The notes below the pieces were generated by a model. That model was given only the letters and a program-made list of their open reading frames with translations. It did not search any database and was not told the DNA's origin. A stretch of 6,553 nt of DNA from the NCBI GenBank assembly GCA_020718785.1, contig DYRK01000334.1, positions 1 to 6,553 on the forward strand, written 5' to 3'. This document shows, one piece after another, positions 1 to 6,502 of the stretch (the stretch's first letter is position 1; the number at the start of each line of letters is the position of its first letter). This stretch comes from Desulfatirhabdium butyrativorans (lineage in GTDB: Bacteria > Desulfobacterota > Desulfobacteria > Desulfobacterales > DYRK01). The translations under genes were made by a program, and so were the position numbers.

Positions 1-1
1 C

Positions 2-1030
2 AGTTCCGAAGAATCTTCGGCAGTTACGGAACTTCCCGTTGCGGAACTTCAGGACTCGGACAAAGACGGTATTTATGAGACAAATTACACGGGTCTCGGC
101 ACTGCCGGGACATATATCTTTTCTGTCTATGCCTCGGATGCGAAAGACTATATCTCTCTGCCCGCGCAGATGCTTGTCACCCAGTCGAAAGGAAACGCTG
201 TCTCAAAAGCCGACAGTTCCGAACAGAGCGGCGACGATACATCCGGCGGTGCAGTGCCTGCGGTTGTCAACGGCGGCGCGGTGTATCATAATTTCCATGA
301 AGCCGGGGATACGGATTATGTGAAACTCTATGCGCTTTCGGAAAAAACTTATCAGGTCAGAATCTCTTCTCCGAGCCTGATCTGCAATGTGAGTATTGAA
401 ATTTACGGTACGGACGGACTCACCAAACTGACAGATACAAAAGACGACTACGGAGCGGGAGAAGGCGAGTTTCTGGAGTGGACCTGCCCCGGAAACGGCC
501 TTTACTATGCCCGGATAAACAATGCGGATCCGGGTGTTTTCGGTGCAAACAGCAATTACCGGCTCGAAGTCAGAACGCCGACAGGTCCCGATACCGGAAA
601 AATCCTGCTTTCTTTCACAGATTCGGTTTCCGGAAACCCGGTGGGAAATGCAAGAGCCTCGTTCGGCGATTATTCCTGTGTGAGCGGAAGCGACGGCGAC
701 TGCGAAATCATTCCGCAGATCGGGACTTATCCGCTGCTTGCGGACGCGGAGGGATATGAGTCATTTTCTCCGCTTTCCGTGACTGTGGACAAAGGAGCAG
801 ACAATATCGTAGAAAAAGATATTGTCCTGACTCCCGGAAAAGAGATGATCTCTCTCAAAGGCAATGTTGACGGAGACGGTTCTGTAAATTTGAGAGATGC
901 GATACTGGCTTTGCAACTGTCCGCAGGCAAAACAATATCCAAGCCGCTGAATCTTCAGGCTGATGTGAATGCGGACGGGCGGATCGGGATGCCGGAAGCT
1001 ATTTATATCATGCGTGAGCTTCTGCATTAA
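2..1030 (+). CDS. C-terminal part of a large secreted protein with Ig-like, PPC-like and dockerin-like domains (5' end off window)
   Basis: The frame is open from base 2 with no stop or convincing start before it, so the gene begins outside the window; 342 residues are visible, ending at TAA 1028-1030. Residues 1-56 are the end of an Ig-like domain (ELPVAEL, then GTYIFSVYASD) that matches two domains in the large protein at 2358-6440. A low-complexity Ser/Gly/Asp linker (about 57-90) leads to a PPC-like beta domain (about 92-192; GDTDYVKLYAL ... GLYYARI ... YRLEV). Residues 200-278 resemble a carboxypeptidase-regulatory/CnaB-type beta sandwich (SGNPVGNARASFG, ADAEGYESFSPLSVTV). The last 57 residues form a type I dockerin-like pair of Ca2+ loops: NVDGDGSVNLRD and DVNADGRIGMPE. 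By analogy with its neighbour, the missing N-terminal part may carry a C13 peptidase domain; this is inference. Role: probably an exported, Ca2+-binding cell-surface or matrix protein. Substrate unknown. Confidence 0.85.
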   Translation, partial: SSEESSAVTELPVAELQDSDKDGIYETNYTGLGTAGTYIFSVYASDAKDYISLPAQMLVTQSKGNAVSKADSSEQSGDDTSGGAVPAVVNGGAVYHNFHEAGDTDYVKLYALSEKTYQVRISSPSLICNVSIEIYGTDGLTKLTDTKDDYGAGEGEFLEWTCPGNGLYYARINNADPGVFGANSNYRLEVRTPTGPDTGKILLSFTDSVSGNPVGNARASFGDYSCVSGSDGDCEIIPQIGTYPLLADAEGYESFSPLSVTVDKGADNIVEKDIVLTPGKEMISLKGNVDGDGSVNLRDAILALQLSAGKTISKPLNLQADVNADGRIGMPEAIYIMRELLH

Positions 1031-1033
1031 AAG

Positions 1034-1190
1034 TCTGTAGGGATTGTGTCTAAGTAGTAGTAGGGTGGGCAGAGCCTGATTTATCGGACACGGGCAGACA
1101 TCGGCTCTCAGGCTCTGCCCACCCTGCTTTTTCTGAAACTGAGCAGGGATTACAGAAGAAAAATCCTTGCTTACACACAATCCTTGTAGA
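1034..1190. repeat. Palindromic repeat element, copy 1, interrupted by another element
   Basis: The outer arms are 1035-1054 (starts CTGTAGGGATTGTGT) and 1170-1189 (ends ACACAATCCTTGTAG), complementary at 16 of 20 positions. The right part, 1145-1190, matches 1222-1267 of the downstream copy at 43 of 46 positions. Compared with that copy, about 90 bp (1055-1144) are extra, and they contain a second, unrelated inverted repeat (1062-1125). The region has no credible coding sequence. The simplest reading is a small non-autonomous, MITE- or REP-like element into which a second element inserted. Confidence 0.7.
1062..1125. repeat. Nested inverted repeat with 18-bp perfect arms; possible terminator hairpin
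   Basis: The left arm AGGGTGGGCAGAGCCTGA (1062-1079) is exactly complementary to 1108-1125, around a 28-nt loop. It sits 31 bases after the stop codon at 1028-1030 and is followed by GC and five T (1128-1132), so transcribed RNA could also act as a Rho-independent terminator for the upstream gene. The long loop makes a primary terminator role uncertain. It lies inside the interrupted palindromic element at 1034-1190, which favours an inserted repeat. Confidence 0.7.
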
Positions 1191-1198
1191 TTCATGTT

Positions 1199-1268
1199 AT
1201 CTACAGGGATTGTGTTTAAGAAGGGATTAGGGAAGAAAAATCCTTGCTTACACACAATCCCTGTAGAT
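1199..1268. repeat. Palindromic repeat element, copy 2, uninterrupted
   Basis: The arms 1199-1220 and 1247-1268 are complementary at 21 of 22 positions, with a 26-nt loop. The sequence runs from CTACAGGGATTGTGT to ACACAATCCCTGTAG. It is the intact counterpart of the element at 1034-1190; the right 46 bp match that copy at 43 positions. It ends 20 bases before the ATG of the antitoxin gene, so it occupies the place where that operon's promoter or leader would be and could influence its expression. That effect is inference. Confidence 0.75.
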
Positions 1269-1288
1269 GCAGATACTGAGAGTTGGAT

Positions 1289-1714
1289 ATGGAAGAATTC
1301 GATATTCGGAAAGCACGGGAATTTATCCGCAGAAAATGCGCTGATGAAAGAGCAGAGAATCATCGTCTTTTTGAAAAGGCTTGGGAGGATTTTGACAGGA
1401 TTGTCGGGCTTATTATCAGAAATTACAAGCCGATGCGTATTTATCAATGGGGTTCTCTGCTTACCCGCAGACATTTTTCCGGCATTTCGGATATTGACAT
1501 TGCCGTGGAAGGCATCGGTTCAGCGGAACAATATTTCCGAATGATCGGAGAAGCTGCCGAAATGACAGATTTTCCGATAGACATAGTGGAGATCGAGAAA
1601 ATCGCTCCGGTTCATGCGGAAAGCATCCGGAGAAAAGGACGGCTGGTCTATGAGAGAAAAAGAGATGGCAGCGGAACTGATCGGAGAGATAAGAAAAACC
1701 CGGATTGTTCTTGA
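1289..1714 (+). CDS. MNT-type nucleotidyltransferase antitoxin
   Basis: A 141-residue minimal nucleotidyltransferase of the DNA polymerase beta superfamily. The signature is QWGSLLTRRHFSGISDIDI: Gly55-Ser56, then Asp68 and Asp70, the metal-binding acidic pair, with Asp98 in PIDIVEIEK the likely third acid. There are 11 residues between GS and the first Asp, against about 10 in the usual spacing. In HEPN/MNT modules this protein neutralises the HEPN toxin; for MntA-HepT this is by adding AMP to a toxin tyrosine (established for that family, inferred here). ATG at 1289 is chosen over the in-frame TTG at 1283, with a purine-rich GAGAG at 1278-1282 as weak ribosome site. The 3' end overlaps the toxin gene by 65 nt from ATG 1650, as expected for a translationally coupled pair; the C-terminal tail (about residues 124-141) is basic and probably unstructured. 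Confidence 0.85.
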   Translation: MEEFDIRKAREFIRRKCADERAENHRLFEKAWEDFDRIVGLIIRNYKPMRIYQWGSLLTRRHFSGISDIDIAVEGIGSAEQYFRMIGEAAEMTDFPIDIVEIEKIAPVHAESIRRKGRLVYERKRDGSGTDRRDKKNPDCS

Positions 1715-2144
1715 AAAAATTGATTCGTTCTATCGGGAATTTAAAACTACCGATTTTCAGATTCTCGGAAAGAAGAAAAGTTCTGGAATCATACTCGCTG
1801 AAATTATTGCTGATTTTTATACATGCACTGAGACTTTGTTTTTAAGGATATCCCGCTTTTTTGAAAACAGTCTGCGACTGGAAAAATGGCATTCGGACCT
1901 GCTTCGTAAAATGACGCTCGAAATCGGCGGGGTGAGAAAGGCGGTGATCTCTGAGCGTACCTATATGATTCTGCTTGAATTTATGAAATTCAGGCATTTT
2001 AAAAGATATTATTTCGAATCGGATTATGACTGGGACAAACTCGATTTTCTGGAAAAAAAATACAATGAGGTCAAGCCCTTGTTGGAAAGAGATATCGGTG
2101 AATTCGAGGCATTTCTGAACGAACTCGGCAAAAATGAGATATGA
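1650..2144 (+). CDS. HEPN-domain HepT-like toxin with altered catalytic motif
   Basis: A mostly helical protein of 164 residues from ATG 1650. The body (WHSDLLRKMTLEIGGVRKAVISE ... FMKFRHFKRYYF ... YDWDKLDFL) resembles, from memory, the HepT-like ribonuclease-toxin family that pairs with MNT antitoxins. In that family the motif usually reads RHxxRHxY, giving the HEPN RxxxxH catalytic pair and a following Tyr. Here residues 115-122 are RHFKRYYF, so the His position is Tyr120 and the Tyr position is Phe122. Activity may be lost or altered, or this is a subfamily variant. The start is not certain: ATG 1614 lies further upstream without a good ribosome site, and ATG 1665 further in; 1650 has AAGGA at 1635-1639, ten bases away. 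It overlaps the antitoxin gene and is likely cotranscribed with it. Confidence 0.8.
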   Translation: MREKEMAAELIGEIRKTRIVLEKIDSFYREFKTTDFQILGKKKSSGIILAEIIADFYTCTETLFLRISRFFENSLRLEKWHSDLLRKMTLEIGGVRKAVISERTYMILLEFMKFRHFKRYYFESDYDWDKLDFLEKKYNEVKPLLERDIGEFEAFLNELGKNEI

Positions 2145-2170
2145 TGCAAGGCGGATGCAATCCACTATTT

Positions 2171-2267
2171 TTTCTCGTTCCCAAGCCCCGGCTTGGGAAC
2201 GCACTTGCCGGGGAAGCCCCGGCTTCCCGTGACGGGAGACGGACCGAAGCCGGGGCTTGGGAACGAG
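2171..2267. repeat. Hairpin cluster of the CGTTCCCAAGC type
   Basis: There are three layers of symmetry. The outer arms 2174-2194 and 2247-2267 are perfect 21-bp inverted repeats. Within the left arm region, CGTTCCCAAGCC (2176-2187) and its complement (2190-2201) form a tight palindrome around CC. In the middle, GGGAAGCC (2211-2218) and GGCTTCCC (2221-2228) form another. T-rich 2168-2173 faces A-rich 2269-2276, extending the outer symmetry with a few mismatches. The 17-base stretch TTTCTCGTTCCCAAGCC at 2171-2187 recurs three times in tandem at 6503-6553. It looks like a dispersed non-coding palindromic element lying between the toxin gene and the large secreted-protein gene. Confidence 0.8.
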
Positions 2268-2301
2268 GAAAAAAAATCCGAGCCGAAAGCGTCAGCTACG
2301 G

Positions 2302-2329
2302 CAATCAATCCAATCCAATTCAATCAATC
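2302..2329. repeat. Short CAATC-rich low-complexity tract
   Basis: An irregular run of CAATC, AATC and CAATT units lies about 30 bases before the start codon of the large gene. It is probably slippage-prone low-complexity DNA; no known binding site is recognised. Confidence 0.5.
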
Positions 2330-2347
2330 GCTCACAGCTCTGTTATT

Positions 2348-2352
2348 AGGGA
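2348..2352 (+). promoter_or_regulatory. Ribosome binding site deciding the start of the large secreted protein
   Basis: AGGGA lies five bases before ATG 2358. It is the only good Shine-Dalgarno site near the start, and it is what selects 2358 over the frame-open upstream codons (which run through the hairpin cluster) and over ATG 2412, which has no such site. Confidence 0.65.
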
Positions 2353-2357
2353 TTGCT

Positions 2358-5300
2358 ATGAATCAAAATAAATACAATAATCGGGGTCACGCCGCCGGCG
2401 TGACCCTACAGATGATATTCCTGACACTGATTCTGTTGTTACCGGAACCTGCGCTGTCCGGCTACAGTTTCAAATTTGCACGGATGTGGCCCGTGATGGA
2501 ACAGCCCTGGTATTTCTACCATCCGCGGGGTCTGACTTCGGACAGCAACGGATATATTTATGTGGCAGACACACAGAACCATCTTATTCAGAAATTCACA
2601 GAAAACGGGCAGTTTGTCGTCAACTGGGGAAAGAAAGGAACCGGTGAGAGAGAATTCGATCAGCCTCACAGCCTCACCTCAGATTCCCGGGACTTTGTTT
2701 ATGTGAGCGATCTGAACAACAACCGGATTCAGAAATTCACTTCCGACGGAACATTTGTCATGCAGTGGGGGAGCAAAGGCACGGGAGACGGCGAATTCGA
2801 TCAGCCTCACGGCATGGCATCCGACAGCAGTGATTTTATCTATGTGGCAGATACCGGCAATCACCGCATTCAGAAATTCACTTCCGATGGTGTATTTGTC
2901 GCCCGATGGGGAAGCAAAGGCAGCGGAACCGGCTTGTTTGACTATCCTGACGGATTGGCTGTTGATATGAATAACTTTATTTATGTGGCGGACAGAGACA
3001 ATAACCGGATCCAGAAGTTTTCCGGAAACGGAAAATTCATGCTTCAATGGGGAATCCGGGGCACCGAACCCGGAAAGTTCAACAGACCCCGAGGCATTGC
3101 CGCCGACAAAGACGGCTTTGTTTATGTGAGCGAAATGTTCAATTATCGGATACAGAAATTCACATCCGAGGGAAAATTTATTGCCTCATGGGGAAAGCAG
3201 GGCTGCGGAAACGGCGAATTTCAGGAAACCCACGGACTGCTTGCAGCCAGAGGATATGTCTATATCGCAGACACAGGCAATCACCGGATCCAGAAATTCA
3301 CCCCGGACGGAACATTTATGGCAAGATGGGGCATGAGCAATTCAGCCGGAGAATTCAATGCACCCAAAGAAATCGCAGTTGACAGCAGCGGGGCATTGTA
3401 TGTTGCGGATATGTATAACAACCGGATTCAGAAATTTACTGCCCAGGGACAGATTCTCTCCGAATGGGAATCGTCTGATACGGAAAAGAAGATATTTTTT
3501 CATCCTTACGGCGTGACTACTGACAGCGCCGACAATGTTTATGTGACAGACACGGGCAATCACCGGGTCCGAAAATTCGACAAGCAGGGGAAATTCCTCA
3601 CCGAATGGGGAAAAAAAGGTTCGGGCGCAGACGGCGAATTTCTCTCGCCACAGGGCATTGCGACCGACAGAAACAACAATGTCTATGTTTCAGATACCGG
3701 CAACCACCGCATTCAGAAATTCACTTCAGACGGAAAATTTGTAAATCAATGGGGAAGCGAAGGCAGCGGAAACGGTCAGTTTTCCTCTCCTTATGGGGTG
3801 GCGGTTGACAAGGATATTTTTGTTTATGTAAGCGATACGGGCAACAACCGGATTCAGAAATTTACTTCAGAGGGAAAATTCCTAAGTCAATGGGGAAGCA
3901 AAGGCAGCGGAAACGGCGAACTGGATTTTCCCAATTCTGTATGCGTGGATGCAGATGGTTTGATCTATGCGGCAGATTCGGCAAACAACCGGATTCAGAT
4001 ATTTACTACAGAGGGAAAGTTCGTTTCCGTATTCGGCGAACGGGGACATCTGCCCGGACAGATGAGATATCCTGCCGGAATAGCCATACTTCCTGACAGC
4101 AATATCGCAGTGACAGACAGCGACAATCATCGGGTTCAGATATTCAGAAAAATCCTGTCATCTGCTGAAAGCAAAGCGATTGTGGTTGCCGGGGGCGGTC
4201 CCTATCACGGAAATGATCTCTGGGAAACCACACAGATGTGTGCCAATTTTGCGTATCGGACCCTTGCTTATCAGGGATTCGGAAAAAATACGATTTATTA
4301 TCTGAGTTCAGACAGAGATATTGATCTTGACGGCAACGGCGAAAGCGATGATGTGAACGGAGAGGCGAGCAACAGCAATTTGGAATATGCTGTCACCCAA
4401 TGGACCAATGAATCGCCCAAAGCAGATAATCTTATTCTTTACATCACCGACCACGGCGGACAAGGCATATTCCGCATGAGCGAAACCGAAATTTTAAAAG
4501 CAGAAGCTCTGGACCAATGGATGGACAGCTTGCAGACAGAAAGAAACATCTCGGTCATCCTTGTTTACGATGCCTGTTATTCCGGAAGTTTTCTGTCTTC
4601 TCTCATACCGCCTCCGGGAAAAAAACGGATACTGATGACCAGCGCTTCGGATAAAGAAAAGGCATTGTTTGTGACTCAGGGGACGGTCTCCTTTTCCGAT
4701 TATTTCTGGACCCGTATTTTCAACGGCGACGATATTCAAAAAGCTTTCGGTTTTGCGCGTAAAGCAATGAGCGATCCCGTGAAATATCAGGATGCTTTTT
4801 TGGACGGAAACGGCGACGGAAGTCCGAACACCCCCGAAGACAATGACTCTGCCCGCAATGTTTATATCGGAAATGGAACGGCTGTGACCGGAGATGCGCC
4901 GATAATAGAAAATGTCTCTTTCGAGGAAAGTCCGGAGAGAAATTCCGGTCTGCTCTATGCCGACGGCGTATCGGACCAAGACGGCGTTGCCCGTGTCTGG
5001 GCAGTGATCCGTGACCCGAATTATATGCCGGGAACAGGAACTGATCCGATCCGTGAACTGCCATACAGCGAACTCAAGCCCGTGGGCGAAACACGACGAT
5101 ATGAAGATACATACAGCAGTTTCGATAAAGAGGGAACATACCGCGTTGCAGTGTATGCAAGGGATGGGAAGGGAAATAATTCTTCTCCGAAAGAGATCAC
5201 ACTAGCGGTAAACAATCCTTTGAAATCCAGAGCCATTCTTCTTGCCGGAGGTCCGGCTTCGTCTCCGATATGGCCCGCTGTTGAAAAAAACATGATTTCG

Positions 5301-6440
5301 GCTTACAATGCCCTGACCTTTCAGGGATACTCGGATGAGGATATTTATTTTATGAGTCCTGTCGCATTCTCTGCCGGCACAGACGGACTTCCGAGCCTGA
5401 GCAATCTGCAATATGCTCTTGATATATATGCAAAACAGGATACAGGGGAACTGCTGCTTTACATGATCGGAAACGGGAATTCGGAGGCTTTCGGAATCAG
5501 TGAGACCGAAACGCTTACCGCCTCGGAGCTGAACAGAATGCTCGATGAAGTTCAAAATAATATTCCGGGAATTGTCACGGTGATTTATGATGCCTGCCGA
5601 TCCGGAAGTTTTCTGCCCATTCTCAAGCCTCCGGAAGGAAAAAAGCGTATTCTGATCAGTTCATCGGGAGCAGATGAGGCAGCCTATTTTCTGGCAGAGG
5701 AAGGAATCTCTTTTTCCCACTATTTCTGGCGCCGGGTTGCGGGCGGATCCGATGTGCGGAAAGCATTTCTGAATGCGGATGCTGCTCTGTTTGCTTTGTG
5801 CCAAAAAAGATTTCCGCTTTTAGACGATAACGGCAACGGCATCGCGGGTGAAAAATCGGACGGAACATTCGCAGGCACTTGTACCATCGGATCGGGAATT
5901 ATGACTGCCGGAGATGATCCGCTTATCGGGTCCGTCTCGCCGGAGCAGACTCTGCACGGAGAGCGGTCTGCGCTTATATGTGCTGAAAATGTGACCAGTA
6001 TGGGCAGTATCAAAACGGTCACGGCTGTAATCATGCCGCCTGATTTTTCTTACTCATCTGAAACACCTGTCACTGCTCTGCCCTTTATCCGTCTTTCCGA
6101 TGCCGGAAACGGAAAATATCAGGGAACTTATTACCGTTTTTTATCTCCGGGAAGATATGAAATTTCGGTCTATGCCGAAGATGCCGGGGGCCGTATTTCC
6201 ATGCCCATGTCCACCGCTGTGACGCAGACTGTCCATGTAGAAGTCGAGGAAAAAAAAGGCGATATGAACGGAGACGGTTATGTGAATCTGAGCGATGCGA
6301 TTCTGGCTTTGCAGGGAGCCGCAGGAATGAACCTGTCGGGACAGATTCATCCGGATTATGCGGCCTCAAAGGTGGACGTAAACGGGGATCACCGGGCGGG
6401 TCTGGAAGAAGCGGTTTTTGTATTGAGAAGCGGGAATTGA
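2358..6440 (+). CDS. Exported 12-NHL-repeat protein with tandem C13-like peptidase domains and dockerin-like C-terminus
   Basis: A 1360-residue protein. Residues 1-34 are a signal peptide: polar n-region, hydrophobic MIFLTLILLL from Met19, likely cleavage after ALS (Ser34). Residues about 50-598 hold twelve NHL repeats (pattern YVADTGNHRIQKFTSDGKF..WG), a number that fits two six-bladed beta-propellers. Residues about 606-840 are a C13/legumain-like, clan CD cysteine peptidase domain with His699 in YITDHGG and Cys740 in VYDACYSGSF; acidic DxDGNG loops suggest Ca2+ binding. About 847-952 is an Ig-like domain. About 958-1180 is a second C13-like domain with Cys1080 (IYDACRSGSF) but Asn1039 (IGNGN) at the His position. 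About 1187-1298 is a second Ig-like domain, and 1301-1360 a dockerin-like module (loops DMNGDGYVNLSD and DVNGDHRAGLEE). Probably an extracellular protease or transpeptidase-like enzyme with a binding propeller; substrate and partner unknown. It is a paralogue of the protein ending at 1030. Confidence 0.85.
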   Translation: MNQNKYNNRGHAAGVTLQMIFLTLILLLPEPALSGYSFKFARMWPVMEQPWYFYHPRGLTSDSNGYIYVADTQNHLIQKFTENGQFVVNWGKKGTGEREFDQPHSLTSDSRDFVYVSDLNNNRIQKFTSDGTFVMQWGSKGTGDGEFDQPHGMASDSSDFIYVADTGNHRIQKFTSDGVFVARWGSKGSGTGLFDYPDGLAVDMNNFIYVADRDNNRIQKFSGNGKFMLQWGIRGTEPGKFNRPRGIAADKDGFVYVSEMFNYRIQKFTSEGKFIASWGKQGCGNGEFQETHGLLAARGYVYIADTGNHRIQKFTPDGTFMARWGMSNSAGEFNAPKEIAVDSSGALYVADMYNNRIQKFTAQGQILSEWESSDTEKKIFFHPYGVTTDSADNVYVTDTGNHRVRKFDKQGKFLTEWGKKGSGADGEFLSPQGIATDRNNNVYVSDTGNHRIQKFTSDGKFVNQWGSEGSGNGQFSSPYGVAVDKDIFVYVSDTGNNRIQKFTSEGKFLSQWGSKGSGNGELDFPNSVCVDADGLIYAADSANNRIQIFTTEGKFVSVFGERGHLPGQMRYPAGIAILPDSNIAVTDSDNHRVQIFRKILSSAESKAIVVAGGGPYHGNDLWETTQMCANFAYRTLAYQGFGKNTIYYLSSDRDIDLDGNGESDDVNGEASNSNLEYAVTQWTNESPKADNLILYITDHGGQGIFRMSETEILKAEALDQWMDSLQTERNISVILVYDACYSGSFLSSLIPPPGKKRILMTSASDKEKALFVTQGTVSFSDYFWTRIFNGDDIQKAFGFARKAMSDPVKYQDAFLDGNGDGSPNTPEDNDSARNVYIGNGTAVTGDAPIIENVSFEESPERNSGLLYADGVSDQDGVARVWAVIRDPNYMPGTGTDPIRELPYSELKPVGETRRYEDTYSSFDKEGTYRVAVYARDGKGNNSSPKEITLAVNNPLKSRAILLAGGPASSPIWPAVEKNMISAYNALTFQGYSDEDIYFMSPVAFSAGTDGLPSLSNLQYALDIYAKQDTGELLLYMIGNGNSEAFGISETETLTASELNRMLDEVQNNIPGIVTVIYDACRSGSFLPILKPPEGKKRILISSSGADEAAYFLAEEGISFSHYFWRRVAGGSDVRKAFLNADAALFALCQKRFPLLDDNGNGIAGEKSDGTFAGTCTIGSGIMTAGDDPLIGSVSPEQTLHGERSALICAENVTSMGSIKTVTAVIMPPDFSYSSETPVTALPFIRLSDAGNGKYQGTYYRFLSPGRYEISVYAEDAGGRISMPMSTAVTQTVHVEVEEKKGDMNGDGYVNLSDAILALQGAAGMNLSGQIHPDYAASKVDVNGDHRAGLEEAVFVLRSGN
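2384..2406. repeat. Perfect 10-bp inverted repeat inside the signal-peptide coding sequence
   Basis: GGGTCACGCC (2384-2393) and GGCGTGACCC (2397-2406) are exact complements around GCC. The palindrome encodes part of the n-region of the signal peptide (around RGHAAGVT), just before the hydrophobic core. Its form resembles dispersed REP-like palindromes, and it keeps the reading frame. Confidence 0.75.
2586..4145 (+). repeat. Twelve in-frame 141-bp NHL-coding repeats
   Basis: The IQKF-type codons that mark each unit begin at 2586, 2727, 2868, 3009, 3150, 3288, 3426, 3567, 3711, 3852, 3993 and 4134. The spacing is 141 bp eight times, 138 twice and 144 once, that is 46-48 residues. Some neighbouring units share DNA exactly: GAATTCGATCAGCCTCAC occurs at 2652-2669 and again 141 bp later at 2793-2810. 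This points to growth by internal duplication or gene conversion. The last two units diverge from IQKF to IQIF and VQIF. Confidence 0.9.
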
Positions 6441-6502
6441 AAAATGAGAATATGCTTATCGCAACTTCAATGGGAGGCTACACACGGTAATCACAAAATC
6501 CT
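6441..6502. other. Intergenic spacer without recognised feature
   Basis: AT-rich sequence after the TGA at 6438-6440. No clear terminator hairpin is seen before the tandem repeat. An ATG at 6444 stays open to the window edge, but its frame runs straight through the repeat units and gives no recognisable protein. Confidence 0.5.

Noticed and set aside
761..1474. 237-residue open frame on the minus strand
   Set aside because: It spans the antisense of the dockerin-like region, the palindromic repeats and the start of the antitoxin gene, and shows no domain or ribosome site. It is a chance opening.
1167..1544. 125-residue open frame on the plus strand across the repeats and antitoxin start
   Set aside because: It is out of frame with the well-supported nucleotidyltransferase motif and begins within a palindromic repeat.
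1875..1892. RxxxxH (RLEKWH) as the HEPN catalytic motif
   Set aside because: It lies in a different conserved segment of the family (the WHxDLL helix) from the usual RHxxRHxY position; the Arg is probably not conserved there.
2319..2346. Sigma-70-like promoter (TTCAAT, 16 bp, TGTTAT) before the large gene
   Set aside because: The match is weak, and it would start transcription at about the ribosome site, leaving no usable leader.
2193..2357. N-terminal extension of the large protein by 55 residues
   Set aside because: The frame is open, but it begins with a weak start inside a hairpin element, encodes repeat-derived low-complexity sequence, and would bury the signal peptide. ATG 2358 has a good ribosome site.
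4494..4979. 161-residue open frame on the minus strand
   Set aside because: It lies entirely antisense to the C13-like domain, whose motifs are clear; no independent support.
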